A stretch of DNA of 37,818 nucleotides, from positions 61,398 through 99,215 of the forward strand of contig NW_003156243.1 in assembly GCF_000003605.2 (NCBI RefSeq). Direction: 5' to 3'. Positions within the stretch are counted from its first letter, which is position 1, and every line of letters starts with the position of its first letter. The translations under genes were made by a program, and so were the position numbers. The notes under the pieces are model-generated. The model saw only the letters and a list, made by a program, of their open reading frames with translations, was not told the DNA's origin and did no database searches. Shown here one piece after another: positions 11,085 to 24,014 of this stretch. Source of the DNA: Saccoglossus kowalevskii (Eukaryota > Hemichordata > Enteropneusta > Harrimaniidae).

Positions 11085-11204
11085 CCATATTTGCTCTATA
11101 TTACCAGTGCAGTTTTATTTATTTTATTATTTCATTCACTGAATTATTAAAATATGATTATGTGACTATAAGACACCTTGTCTTGTACTAATAGAGCAAA
11201 TACC
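11085..11204. mobile_element. MITE-like family C, copy 1
   Basis: The left end CCATATTTGCTCTATATTAC and right end CTAATAGAGCAAATACCC form an imperfect inverted pair about 120 bp apart. Copies at 23893 and 34786 have the same ends and length. Confidence 0.6.
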
Positions 11205-11454
11205 CTTAATACTGTGTTGCATGGTTATTTGTATTTAGATCAAAGGAAACTATCGGTATACACAAACAATCAGAGTCCAACTTTGAAACAGATACATGAA
11301 TTAAAGCATGGGATAGTTTTTCATACAATACGATCGTTCTGCTGAAGCACTCAACTTTTAATGTAAAATGATAATTACTAACCAAGCAAGTTCTAAATTT
11401 GGACAAGCAGATTACATTAATGCATAGCAACAGCAGATCAGTCTTCTCACTTGG

Positions 11455-12323
11455 NNNNNNNNNNNNNNNNNNNNNNNNNNNNNNNNNNNNNNNNNNNNNN
11501 NNNNNNNNNNNNNNNNNNNNNNNNNNNNNNNNNNNNNNNNNNNNNNNNNNNNNNNNNNNNNNNNNNNNNNNNNNNNNNNNNNNNNNNNNNNNNNNNNNNN
11601 NNNNNNNNNNNNNNNNNNNNNNNNNNNNNNNNNNNNNNNNNNNNNNNNNNNNNNNNNNNNNNNNNNNNNNNNNNNNNNNNNNNNNNNNNNNNNNNNNNNN
11701 NNNNNNNNNNNNNNNNNNNNNNNNNNNNNNNNNNNNNNNNNNNNNNNNNNNNNNNNNNNNNNNNNNNNNNNNNNNNNNNNNNNNNNNNNNNNNNNNNNNN
11801 NNNNNNNNNNNNNNNNNNNNNNNNNNNNNNNNNNNNNNNNNNNNNNNNNNNNNNNNNNNNNNNNNNNNNNNNNNNNNNNNNNNNNNNNNNNNNNNNNNNN
11901 NNNNNNNNNNNNNNNNNNNNNNNNNNNNNNNNNNNNNNNNNNNNNNNNNNNNNNNNNNNNNNNNNNNNNNNNNNNNNNNNNNNNNNNNNNNNNNNNNNNN
12001 NNNNNNNNNNNNNNNNNNNNNNNNNNNNNNNNNNNNNNNNNNNNNNNNNNNNNNNNNNNNNNNNNNNNNNNNNNNNNNNNNNNNNNNNNNNNNNNNNNNN
12101 NNNNNNNNNNNNNNNNNNNNNNNNNNNNNNNNNNNNNNNNNNNNNNNNNNNNNNNNNNNNNNNNNNNNNNNNNNNNNNNNNNNNNNNNNNNNNNNNNNNN
12201 NNNNNNNNNNNNNNNNNNNNNNNNNNNNNNNNNNNNNNNNNNNNNNNNNNNNNNNNNNNNNNNNNNNNNNNNNNNNNNNNNNNNNNNNNNNNNNNNNNNN
12301 NNNNNNNNNNNNNNNNNNNNNNN
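11455..12323. other. Assembly gap
   Basis: There are 869 N's. Any ORF spanning it is meaningless. Confidence 1.
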
Positions 12324-14089
12324 GAATTTTCCATCAAGTCTATGATCTGACATGCCAAACAGATGATTAAGCAGTGTCAATAGAAAATATGGAAATTGCA
12401 GCTAATATTAAAACCCTGTCTTCCTAAATCAAAGCAAAGTGGCACTGCTAAATGAAAATGAGACAGGTGAGGTGGGAAAAGATTATAAGATACAATATCA
12501 AGAATCTGGGTACACATACTAAGTATTAAATGTATCCATGGAACACTGAAATCACATTCAAACACCTAAAATGAGATGGAAGTATTGTCATGCCCTTATA
12601 CAACTAAGGTATTTTGAGGACACAATTTATGAGAATTGCACAACAATGTGAAATCGAATCAACTGATGCCCATCTGTAATTGATGGCACCACTATTATCT
12701 TCCGATAGAAATGTCCATTCTAGTAAAATCCATCGCAATACAGACAAATGTGTAATAGTAATATTGATTTTATTTTTTCTCATACTTAAATGTATAAACC
12801 AAAATCATTCTCATCTGATTTATAAACTATATGCATGTATTAACACAAATAACACATCAAATGAACTGTATCTAAACAACCCAAGAAACAATACAACACT
12901 TACGAATTGGGGAAAGCCGAAAGTTTGTTTCAGTCAAATCAGGTTAGCCACGTCAATTCTATACTTATGAAAGCGGGACATAACTCTAGAGAATTTACTT
13001 AAAACATACGATAACATCTGCCTTTTACGACGAATGCAGGAATGACTCCTTACATTTAGAATGTTCTTAAACTAAAGCGGGAAGTTTTTCACAGCTATTC
13101 ATGTGGGCAATAGCGATGAACAAAAGCAAAATTATACACTAAACATGGCATGTCACATAATGCACTTTCTGTAATAGTTCTGAACATAGTCTTCCATAGC
13201 AAAGTAATCAACAATATGGTATTATGGCCACCAGATGGCTATATTTGATCAAAATGAACCTTAAATTGACGTCTTTTTTATACATTTTTTTCTTCTTTTT
13301 TTTTTTTTTTTTTTAATAATACATGTGTATAAAGATTGGACTTAATTATCCTGAAATAAAGTTGCAACAAAAATAGTGTTAATATCCGGTCTTGTTGGTA
13401 AAACTCAACCAAAACACTAAATATGTACATTGTAAAGTTCTACAAATTCCAATCAATCATTTAATTGGGCATTCAATGGACACTCCATTATAACCTCATA
13501 AATGTACAATAAAGATTTGACAAATCCAGAGCAACCATTAAAAAGTAGCGAAAATAAATGCATAATAATCCAATTACATGGACAGCAGGGTATCCCCTGG
13601 AGTAGTAAATTCATTAACACCATAATGTTGTCAGTTTCAGTATTAAATGTTATTTATTCTAAACTGTGAAAAAACACATTTAACAGTGGTAAATTTGTTG
13701 TTTTCAACTTGCAGCATGTTAAATATAATTAACACCTTGAAATACAGTTATTCCATATCCATAATTCAATTAATCTTCAATATTCATCTTCGATATCTTT
13801 TCAAAGAAAACTTTATTATGAGTGAGTAGAACATTGGTAATTGTAGTCATCCAATCAAAAAATTCTTATTTTGCTGCAATAAAACATTTGATTTTCTGTC
13901 AAACTGATGACGTATAGTTTGACATTTACCAAATCATATCGCATTTTATGAGAATTTTCCTACTCACTGTCAAAACAAAGACCACCGAGTGATTACTCCA
14001 CTTTCTTTTTTCATTTCCAAGAAAACAGAGACTTGAAAAGAAGTCCACCAAGTGAGCAGGTAATAAAACAAGCAGCCTATCGGCTGAGA

Positions 14090-14606
14090 TAGTTCCGCTG
14101 TTAGCAATGCACATTTCAATTAAAGAACTGAAGACATCATTAGAAAATGAACAATATGTATAGTATCAAAGCAATCGGACTTACAGTTTTCAACAAGAAT
14201 TCAAAAGTATCACTTTTCACCAAAAATAATCAACAAAATTAGATAATTTATTGAAGATTTCACCACGAAATTAACAAATCTGAAAGAGGTCCACATGTAG
14301 TACCTATATATGTAATATCAAAGCAATTGCACTTGCGGTTTTTAACAAGAAGTTGAAAATATCACTTTTTACCAAAAATATCAAAAATATTCACCAAAAT
14401 TAGAGAATTGAAGATATCATCATGAAATGAACAAATCTAAGAAGTCTACCCAAATTACATATACACCAAGCATCAAAGCATTCAGGCTTGTAGTTTTCAA
14501 GAAGAAGTCGAAAAAGTAAAACATTGACACGAGCGACGACGGATGACCAATGCCGGACAATCACTCATATGATAAGCTCCGCTCGACAAAGTTGACAGCG
14601 GAGCTA
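14090..14606. mobile_element. Family B element, copy 2 (three core units)
   Basis: It has the same ends as copy 1 (TAGTTCCGCTGT at 14090-14101, ACAGCGGAGCTA at 14595-14606) and the same 3' hairpin. It carries three core units, starting near 14129, 14253 and 14411, against two in copy 1. The first unit is the most diverged and shortest. Confidence 0.6.
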
Positions 14607-15024
14607 AAAATGAATCCATCACAGATTGATAAAAACACTGTCCGCAATTATTTCCATTTCCTGTACATGTTTAAACACAAAGACGTGCATGGGTAGAAGG
14701 ATTAAATTTAGGTTGACAGATCTTTGATAGGGAAACTACCGGTAGATGCTCCAATCACCACTGAATTAAATCTGATCAGCCTCCAGGTTTTCATCATTTA
14801 ATATACACACACCAGGCAAATAAATCACTGCATCGGTTTTTAACTGTCTCATGCTCACTGTCAAGATCAACCTGCCATGGTTTACATGACAACTTGAAAA
14901 TTAAGCATGCACACGAATCTAAATACACAAATATGCAAGCATAGAAACACAAAGGTTTAGAGTATCAAAAGAACCTATTAGAGTCGGTAATAAAACAACA
15001 GCCTGATTATAAAAATAAACCTAC

Positions 15025-15066
15025 CCAACACATGCACATATTCTTCTTTGGCTGCCGATCCTTCAT
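15025..15066 (-). CDS. Candidate cysteine-type alternative first exon
   Basis: An ATG is followed by 14 codons (MKDRQPKKNMCMCW) ending exactly at a strong donor, TGG|gtaggt, in phase 0. It could therefore join directly to the YRYH exon. Vertebrate PSD-95 and DLG2 have short alternative first exons whose close cysteine pair is palmitoylated (MDCLC... in PSD-95), spliced to this same exon. The C-M-C spacing and basic residues here recall that arrangement. The exon is very short and no promoter is evident, so chance is a serious alternative. It could also be an internal exon starting at GAT CGG CAG. Confidence 0.25.
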
Positions 15067-16635
15067 TATGAAACACAGTGATAAGTACGGTAATCAGAAC
15101 ACAGTATTGGCGAGTATAGTACGATTGCTAGTTCAGTTACATAGATGGGAAAAATTCAAAAGCGAAAACGACCGCAATTTCAAGGCAACCACCAGAGTTA
15201 GAAATCAGCTCGTTGTAGATCCATTAGTCAACAACTCTTCATACATCACTCATGGAATGAAAATTAATATTTACAGACTTGTGCAGGAATAAATACATCA
15301 GGCAGCTTATAGCCAAGGCGATAGAGCAAAGAATCGGCCAAGGAATTATCAGCGAATGCACATGTGTTTGCCATTCAATGTACCATCAGTCTGGTTGCTG
15401 TTAGCTACAAAGAGCATTATCCCTGGAGGGTGGACACTGAGGTAAATGATGTTGTCAGGTCTTTGATCACATGCACATCTCTCCCATATTATACATTAAT
15501 CATACAAGTCCCAATCCTAAATTGAGAAATAATAGCAATAGGGCAATATGATGCACATATTACACGCCGTTTATTACATATGCAAAGTAGACGCTAACTT
15601 AATAAGCCATACATTCAGCCAACACGCTAGCGTGATCAGTCAACCGCATTGTTGGTGATCCCAGCCGAGGTCAATTGCAATGCAATCCTCATCAAATTAA
15701 GGGAGTGAACACAATTAAACTTGATCAAACACTGATTAATATGGAAATTTTTTACCATAATCAAGCAGAATGGTGAATTGGTGCAGTTTTATTTAAGACA
15801 ATTTTGTTGATAATAACCGTTAAACAGACCTTAATTCAACATTGCTGTCAAATTGTCATTCAACTCAATTTAAAGTATTCAATGTTAATTACCATAGACC
15901 CTACAAGAGTATAGTCTATGCATTACCCTGTTTCTATTTACATATGTATAATGGCATGTCAAAGAACCATACATAATTTACTAGAAATTTGTGTTATGGA
16001 TATCAGCACTGAAAAGTTCCACGTGGGAACAAATATTTGGGATCAAACATATTTTAGTTTTAGACAGAATAATACATGAAATAAAACAACTACCAACATC
16101 AGAGAAAATCAGAGAAACAATAAGCAATATTAAAAAACAATTCAACCGTTACATTCAGACAAACCTCTACCATAATAGAGAGGGTGGGTCAATATGCATT
16201 CTGATTGGTTACATGAAAGATCATTAACTTTATTAACTAATCATGAGCTGCAACAAAGGCAATGAGAGTTGTGATAGGACCAACAAAGAACTGGTTCATT
16301 GTAGATTAGACAGTAAATTAAATATTCATTTTTATCATCACTTACAGCACAAATTGCTTATATAGGTGAGTAAATGGTGTTGAAATATCCTTCACTTCAA
16401 TTTGTTATTTGCCGAGAGTTACAAATACAGTTCAACATGAAAATTATGTCTCCATGTTTATTCCACAACAAGATATAGAGTGGATAGGAGAGAATAAAAA
16501 TAAACCAAATCCAAAACAAAACTTTAATTGCCATGTTAACACAGCCACAAAGAAGGCTATGTAAAAAAAATAATTTTCAGAAGCTGCAAAGATTGATGAA
16601 GTCATGCACGTTTACTGCGAAGTACGAACACCTAC

Positions 16636-16677
16636 GTCACATGTAGGATTGCCAGCGACATTGTGTCGGACACTTGC
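16636..16677 (-). CDS. Candidate 42-nt in-frame exon
   Basis: The acceptor acggcag follows a TACTAATTAAC stretch that would make a good branch point. The donor is GAC|gtaggt. The stretch is open in phase 0 for 14 codons (ASVRHNVAGNPTCD). It is GC-richer than the surrounding intron, but its polypyrimidine tract is poor. It would keep frame as a DLG linker cassette. Weak evidence only. Confidence 0.2.
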
Positions 16678-17919
16678 CTGCCGTGTTAATTAGTATATTC
16701 AGTCCCACTCTATGTATTGACACAACAACTCATCAATTGTCGCATTATGTGAAAAAAAAAGTCCAAACATCCAATATAATCGACTCCGAGGGGAAAGACT
16801 TCTTCTCAAGTTGAGATTAAATTGATCACCTCTGCCATGTCTGCATCACAACATTTGTTATAGCACACTCCCCAGAGAGAGGGTTCAATTATTCACAACT
16901 CGTTTGATAACTCGGCAATTAAAAGGTGACGAAGAAGAAAACTACACATCTGCTGCCATGCTACTTGATCATTTTGTTGCCATGGTGTTAATGGTACAAG
17001 ATATATCATGAATATTTTACACCTTTGCAATTTCTCCAATAATGGCTCTCCACAAAGTACTGTAGAATACTTTATTTTCGCTTGGAATTTATTTTCGCCA
17101 TTTTCGCTGAAAGGATGATTCCGTGAAAATATAATCCAGCGAATATACATTTTTTCCTATATTTCTATATAAACTCATCAAAAATCAGTGAAAATATATT
17201 CCATACAAAATGTCCAAAAAGTCCTTTTCAAGTTTTCCACAGTACTTTAGGATGAAGGAAAATCACTTTTATTGCAGTGAAGTTGGATTTAATTTATTTG
17301 TTTTGAAAGTATTGGTGAGGATCTAATATTTAGACATTTGAAAAATATGAGGTAGTGTATACGATGAATTAGGTCATGACTGGGAACATGACCCCAGGTG
17401 ATTAGGTCATTTTATGGAACATTACCCAGGATGCACAATATCATGATGTGGAATATGGGAATATGGATGAGGGTACACAAGAACACAGTATTGCACCCCC
17501 CCCCCCTCCCCATAGAACATTACCCAGGGTACACAATTATTTATAAATGTTATTCAGGTCTATATTGTATTTTGGTGAGTGCAATAGTCAACTGGTATCA
17601 ACAGGTGGTATCAACTGTGTTCATGTTTTTACATTGCATCATTCTCACTCCACTGAGTATTATTATCTGCTATACTTTAAACTCTGGCAAAATATATGTT
17701 ACCTGTTTTTGGGAATATTTGTTGAGTTGTATCCATAAGCGAAAATCATGAAAGAAAATGATCAATCAGTGCAATCATGTTTTAGAAGTGCATGGATCAT
17801 TTGCTTCGCGCAAGTTGATTGACTGGTGCCATTGTAATGGAAGGAAGACATGTTGATTAGAGCATTCACACGCTACTCAAGTGATGCCTTATATAGGACA
17901 ATTACATTTCTCTGAATCC

Positions 17920-17935
17920 AAGCCTGAGGGCGCTG
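17920..17935 (+). promoter_or_regulatory. GAGGGCGCT motif (CTCF-like half)
   Basis: AAGCCTGAGGGCGCTG shares the GAGGGCGCT core found at four other places here. It lacks the upstream CCAC part. Confidence 0.15.
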
Positions 17936-19345
17936 CATTGTAGGTTAAGAGAAACCAAATAACTTATTTTTGCAGTTAAACCAAGAATAGAAAGAGCTTG
18001 GTTGATCAATATATCATGGCATGTATCCTTACTATGGTAGTAAAGCAATAATTGTATTAAATTTTAATTAAGCATGTAACTATGATAATATATAATTTCT
18101 GAACATTGAGATATGAAAACAGAAAAGAAAATATGATATGATAGTGTACGTTTTTTTTGTAAATTATGAAAGTTCATACAAATCTAATTAAAGAAAATAT
18201 TGTTTCTACAGGATTGGTCGATTCTCGTTTGTTCATTCTGGGTTTCTAATTTTCACTGTTATTTTACAAGATAATCACTGAAATCAGAACCCTGAATATT
18301 TTCTCAGGTTGTTCTTCTGAGATGTAAGGGATGCAACTTTTTAGACTCAATTTCATGAACACATCCTTGATCTTGAAACTGTCTATTAGACATCAATTTT
18401 AGTCCATTTTGAGTAGAATAGATAACGTAATTTGTGCATTATTATCATGAAGAATAGTGTTCAAAGATTATATTTTCAATAGTGGCGATAGTTACAAGCA
18501 CAAAATGTTTCTTCATATTTGCCAACTAATAAACTCTTATCAAACGCACTGCATAGTAATCATACTTTGTAAACGTACAAGCCATCTAATACATGAGGAC
18601 CATTATTCTGTTAAAAATTAGTCTCTCAGAAACCGACAAAACTGAGCAATTTCATCAACAGTGAATGCTAACTTGAACCTTCGATGGACAAAACAAATCA
18701 AATCCATTGTTCTTAGTTCCATAAGGTTAGTCTGGTTATTTTAATGTACCATGGAATGTTTACCCACAAATTTATCAGTGACAGCCGTAACACTGTATGC
18801 TGTATTGTGTGCATGCAATAAAATTTATGTGGCCTCCAATGTGTTAATCCAATAAGTAACTTAGCTATTAGATTACTTATAGCCACACAGTTTTGAAAAC
18901 TTATCACGTTTTATATAGCCTCTAAAGTAATGCATGCAATTTATTACCATTGATAATTTAACTGAGTGTAGGTTAGTTTTGAGTAATGAAGCAGTACATC
19001 AAACTTCCACTGTTGCCACTCCTTTTTAAGAGAGAATATCTAGAAAACTGAAAAAAAAAATGTGTGTCTGGGAATAACTACAGTTCATATTAATATGCCA
19101 AAACTTGCTGTATGGTTTAATAATCTGGTCATACTCTGAACGTAATTTATGACATTTCATCGACATTTGGCAAATGATATAAAATAAATACACAATACTT
19201 GACACAAGGAAAGGCCACAAGCACAATACATGCCTAGGTTTAAAAATTAAAAATATAATCTGACAACTTTTATGAGAGCAGTAAAAAATAAGGTACTGTA
19301 AAATAGTATAACTATTTATTATAGAAGGTACCGTAGATATGAAAT

Positions 19346-19398
19346 ACTGCCCTCTATGGGCAAGTTGTACTATAAACCTCTCACTATTAGAGGGCAGT
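19346..19398. repeat. Small foldback with GAGGGCAG arms
   Basis: ACTGCCCTCTA (19346-19356) and TAGAGGGCAGT (19388-19398) are perfect 11-bp inverted repeats around a 31-nt loop. It may be a miniature element or a pair of CTCF-like cores in opposite orientation. Confidence 0.5.
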
Positions 19399-21254
19399 GT
19401 TCTATTGCAGGAAACAAACAATCTGCCACAGCACTGAACAAATATAACATTTCCAAAAGTCAACTTGACTGTCACTCTGGTTTAATCAAATTTTTCTTTA
19501 TATAATAACCTCATTGTTGATAATTCCCCCAAATTAATGATGGTAATATCTTTGTAGATTTAGACTTGCATTAGCCCATGGGCAGAAATTATATAGAGGT
19601 GTAGCTAATCAAAAATCAGGGTTTCAATTGAATGTCTGCTAATTTGTAAATACAGAAAGCTTGATTATAAACAGTGTTTAGCAGTTTTTTTTTTTTTTAA
19701 CAACCAAACTTTAATTTTTATTTTCTGCTTGCTGATTGGACTAGTTTTTTAAGGAGATAATAACCATGCTCAAGTAATCATTCAAAATTTGGCATAAAAG
19801 TGACAATCACGCATGTTACAGGCCCATTATATAGACAGAAAGAGGGTTTATTAATACTGAAGAGTTGATCTTTAATTTGCCCCCCCCCCCCATAAAATTT
19901 TACCAAAAAGTCTATTCCAGAATTAATGCGAGAAATGACATGGTGCCTTTATAAAAACTTTTTAGCTAGCATGTTAATTTGCTAATTAAAGATGTCACTG
20001 ATTTAAAAGAAATTATACCCTTACAATGAAATTTTGGCACTTTACAAATTTAAATTTGTCAAATTTGCTAATAATAATAATTAAGTTCAGGTGCTGTGTT
20101 TTATTTCCAAATACACATTTATACATTTACAACCACCTACAGTACAAACAGAATGTTAGAATTCACAGGGTGAAGTGATAACTACATGTAACAACCCAGG
20201 AGGAAATAACATACCTTTGATGTAAACACTCAGACGCTATCCTAAAACCTATATAGAAACCCTCAAATGAATGACCATATCAAATATAAAAATTCTTGGA
20301 ATTGCAATCCCCCAATTTTTCTCCAAGTACATGATTGACATTGTTGTTGTACTATTTACACACACTCACCCTGTAAGCTCTAGAAATAGACTACATGACT
20401 AAATAGAAACAAATTAGCCAAATTTAGAATGCACACACCCCCCCCTCTATTTCACTTTAAAATTCCTATAATAAAGTTATACATTTACAACATTTAAAGT
20501 TAGCAACCACTTCCAAAAGCACATTTTCTTCAATGTACAGTTGTAAAATGATTTCAGCTATTATGTTTATAGGAACAACACAGACATTTCTTTGCAAATC
20601 AGTCAATGTATCCCACACAAGAATCTTGTACATTTAAAATTAATTGTAGAATGTTTTGACATAAATAGTTGTATTCACACACAGCTTCTCAGTACAGGAT
20701 AAGTCAAAAACATTGCTCGTGCCAAGAAAACGTGTTTAGGACAGGTTTAAAAACAGTATGAGCAATATCTAGCCGATATGAAAATCTACAAGTTTAGCTT
20801 AAATCTGTGGAGCCTGAACACTACTAGAATGCACTTGGGGTAGCCTGAACTAGAACATGATAGAACTTTAATCTCCCTGATCTTGAATATGATTGATTTT
20901 AATGACGCCCTCCACCCACATCTGTTGTTCATTTTAGGGGATGAATGCAACACTAAATATATTGTATTTACTGAAGGTACAAGTACTACAAACATAGCTG
21001 ATGCATCGTAAACAGCGCCATCAAAAACAACATGGCTGAAAATTATTTTGGTGTTGTGCTTGTGTTGTTTCTTTAGATGGCTTGATGCTGTTGAACTGGG
21101 AGAAAAACGGACCAGTCATGTGTCTGAGACAATGCACTGGTGTTACGAATTAGGTAACGCGAATAAACAGGACGGACGCCAACTAAAATTTTACCATCTT
21201 GTAATTAATTGTTCAAGTGTTGTAAACCTAAACCTAGTAGGAACAGACCGCTAT

Positions 21255-21500
21255 ACTGTATTCGCTTCTACAATTTTTACCTTTGGTGAATTGTAAAAGT
21301 TTCCATTGGATCTGTTCAGTGGCTCTTTCAACTTTTTGTCGCATAATTTTGAATGCCATTCTTCTGTTTCCTGCTGAGCTATCAATTTATCACAGTATTT
21401 CTTTACTTTGCCAAACAGATATTAGGGCATGTAACTCTTCGTCAAGCCAGAGATGTTGTCTACGCCACGTTGCTACTTTAAGAACGCTGTTACTTGAAGA
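21255..21500 (-). pseudogene. Myb/SANT-like DNA-binding domain remnant
   Basis: Reading the minus strand, RRQHLWLDEELHALISVW is followed, after a frameshift and stops, by KLIAQQETEEWHSKLCDKK. The WxxEExxALIxxW pattern is typical of Myb/SANT-like (trihelix) domains found in Harbinger transposon partner proteins and in many host factors. The frame is broken after about 19 codons of the domain, so it is not functional. The plus-strand ORFs over it are shadows. Confidence 0.35.
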
Positions 21501-23892
21501 CAATTGAGGGCATGATTTTGATCCGATAGTTGGGCCCTGAACACAGCCATTTTTGCTGGCTTGAGCCATAAGGCTCCAATAAAATACTTTTGTTTAAACT
21601 TAGCAAATAAGGGATTTGTTCATCTCATTGACCTGAGAATGTGTACTAGTATTTTTCAAATATCCTCACAATGAGTAAACAATGATAATGACAAACCTTA
21701 TTTGCACTTGATTTGTAGCAAGTATTCTCAAAGGGTTGCTTTGCTTTTTCTGAAATCACATTCAGCACATTCTTTTGTATTTCAGCTTGTATGCAAAGTT
21801 GTTTCTGCATTACACTTTTTTTTAAATGTTTTTGTAGCAGGTGTAAGTTCTTGGGATTTAATGTACAAATTGTGTATGAGCACTAACAGTGCATTCTTGC
21901 TACAGAAGCCATATCACATGACAAGGTCTATGCGCCCATCTCTCTATAAAATCTTGGTGTCAACACAAGCACATTCCGACCTTAACCAAGGTACCCTCAA
22001 AGTCGCAACCATGTTGTGCAAATTTAATAAATTTACTACATTTTTTTTCATAATTTGAAACATATTTTGTAATTGATATTGAAAAAAAAAAACTTTGTTA
22101 AAGGTGGCAAAAGTTTACTTCAGATAACAAAAACAAAAAAACTTTGAAGATCTGCATAAACAAAACAACTAAAAATACTTTAATCTGCTCAAAATAGCTA
22201 CAACTAAATTTGAAATTTGAATAGTATTTAACTATTATACCTCACCTTAGCACTAATAGTGGCATGTACAGTATCACCCAGTACATGCTAATGTTACACT
22301 CTGATATCACAGAAATTAAAAAGTAATTAAATATATTGCATGTTGGGGGCACAGTTTAACAGACGCGATACCTTTAATGATGTGTTACAAGAAAGTCATT
22401 ACAAGTAGTTCTGTCAATCTAAACATAGGTCAGACTGAAATCAATCAGCAACAGAATTTAATGCGAATGATGACATCACAGTGAGGTTCATAAAGACCGA
22501 TGCATGATAGACAAGTTATTTCACAAGTGTGCATTGTAAAAATTGTATTTTCAGCATGTGGGCCATGTTGGCAGACATTTATTTTTGCAAATTAATCTTC
22601 ACAGTAGGTAACTTTCTATAAAATAGAATTTGAATGAAAAAAAACTTGATATTCATATTCAAGCTGAAAAACATTCATGACACAGTGGTTCAGATGCTCT
22701 TTTGACGCCAGTAATTTGCTGGTATCCGTGTCAAAATATCCTAAGTTTGTTGACTTTTTTTCACCGAAAAATGCCTCTGCATTTTCTGTTGAATTTACTG
22801 TTTTACATCCAACACAAGTCAAATAATTAGGAATGTCTCATAACACAAATTGCCATTTCAAACCAAATTAATTAAAGTTAATCTAGAAATGAGTGAATCT
22901 CTGCACGTCTTACTGATTCTGTGTATTGTATTATTTGTCCTTTCAAACACACAAACCGACAAATGTACTTATCGACGAACAAACAAATGAACAAAAAAAT
23001 GACAAACTATAAACAGACAGACATGACACGCATGTTCATGATGGATATTACACAATACAATTTGTTATGTTGACTATTAGAACTTAAATCATTTGGGCAC
23101 TCTTAACACTCATCTTCCACAAAATGATTCTCAGTATGCGAGTAAAATGATGGTTACCGGTATATTTTTCTGGACCAATCTAAATGTATCCCAGTTATGC
23201 AGCAGGTTCAATGTTAGAATAATGTTCTGGTCAATCAACTTCACCACGAAAGGTCAGTTTGAGGACATTGACACGTATTGCAGCTAAATGCTTCTTGTCA
23301 TTGAAGTCTGGGTAGGGATAGGGGAAAGCTACAACCGTACAGTTCTATTCGGGTGAGAACTACACGAGTCTGTGGTTACATGTGCCAAACAATTTGTGAT
23401 GTTGAATGAAAATGTTTGCGCTAGTGTAACTGCAGCTATCCACACCATCTACAGAACTTTCGAACCATAGGTCACGATACACCTTTTATTAGCATGGTAT
23501 GAAGCAGAGTTCGTCACGGTGTACGATTTGTACACTACATTCACATAGAAGAAACCTGACACAGTACCAACAAACACTAGACTGATCTAATATTGTAATT
23601 TTATATTATGCCTCAGTATACAGTCCAGAGCTCAATCATTCACCGGGTTTTCATTTTTGCCAATATCTATTATGTGATAAATTTAAACTTTGTGTATATG
23701 CAAATGTACCCATAGACCATTGATGTATTTCCTTCAAAAAATGGTGTAATTGGGCATATATCAATGCAGCATCAAATCCAGTGAATATTTTGTTTCTGTA
23801 CACAATAAGGGACTGCTCACTAAATACGATCACAGCTCACTAAATAAAAAGCTATAAATAGTTTTTAAAAAGAATTAATCCCCTTCTATATA

Positions 23893-24014
23893 CCATATTT
23901 ACTCTATTAGAGCATGCATTGACAGCAGTGTGTATCACGAATACAAGTAATTTTTTAGATCGGGTACACAGTGGCATTTGTTGGTTGTGTGCACAATTTA
24001 GAGTAAATAGAGAT
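23893..24014. mobile_element. MITE-like family C, copy 2
   Basis: The left end CCATATTTACTCTATTAG is about 122 bp from a diverged right end (TTTAGAGTAAATAGAG). Same length class as the other two copies. Confidence 0.45.

Noticed and set aside
11066-11191. C-terminal part of a plus ORF
   Set aside because: It is the MITE family C copy beginning at 11085.
11399-12380. Four ORFs of about 300 codons
   Set aside because: They consist of the N gap.
17398-17751. 117-codon plus ORF
   Set aside because: It contains a degenerate direct repeat (gaacattacccagg) and a C run. It appears to be noncoding.
19026-19475. 149-codon minus ORF
   Set aside because: It runs across a foldback and AT-rich tracts, has no splice context and its composition is skewed to Ile/Phe/Ser/Cys as in noncoding AT-rich DNA.
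22616-22822. Minus frame reading NAEAFFGEKKSTNLGYF with an acceptor-like start
   Set aside because: The start phase (1) and lack of a consensus donor argue against a DLG exon, and no family is recognised.
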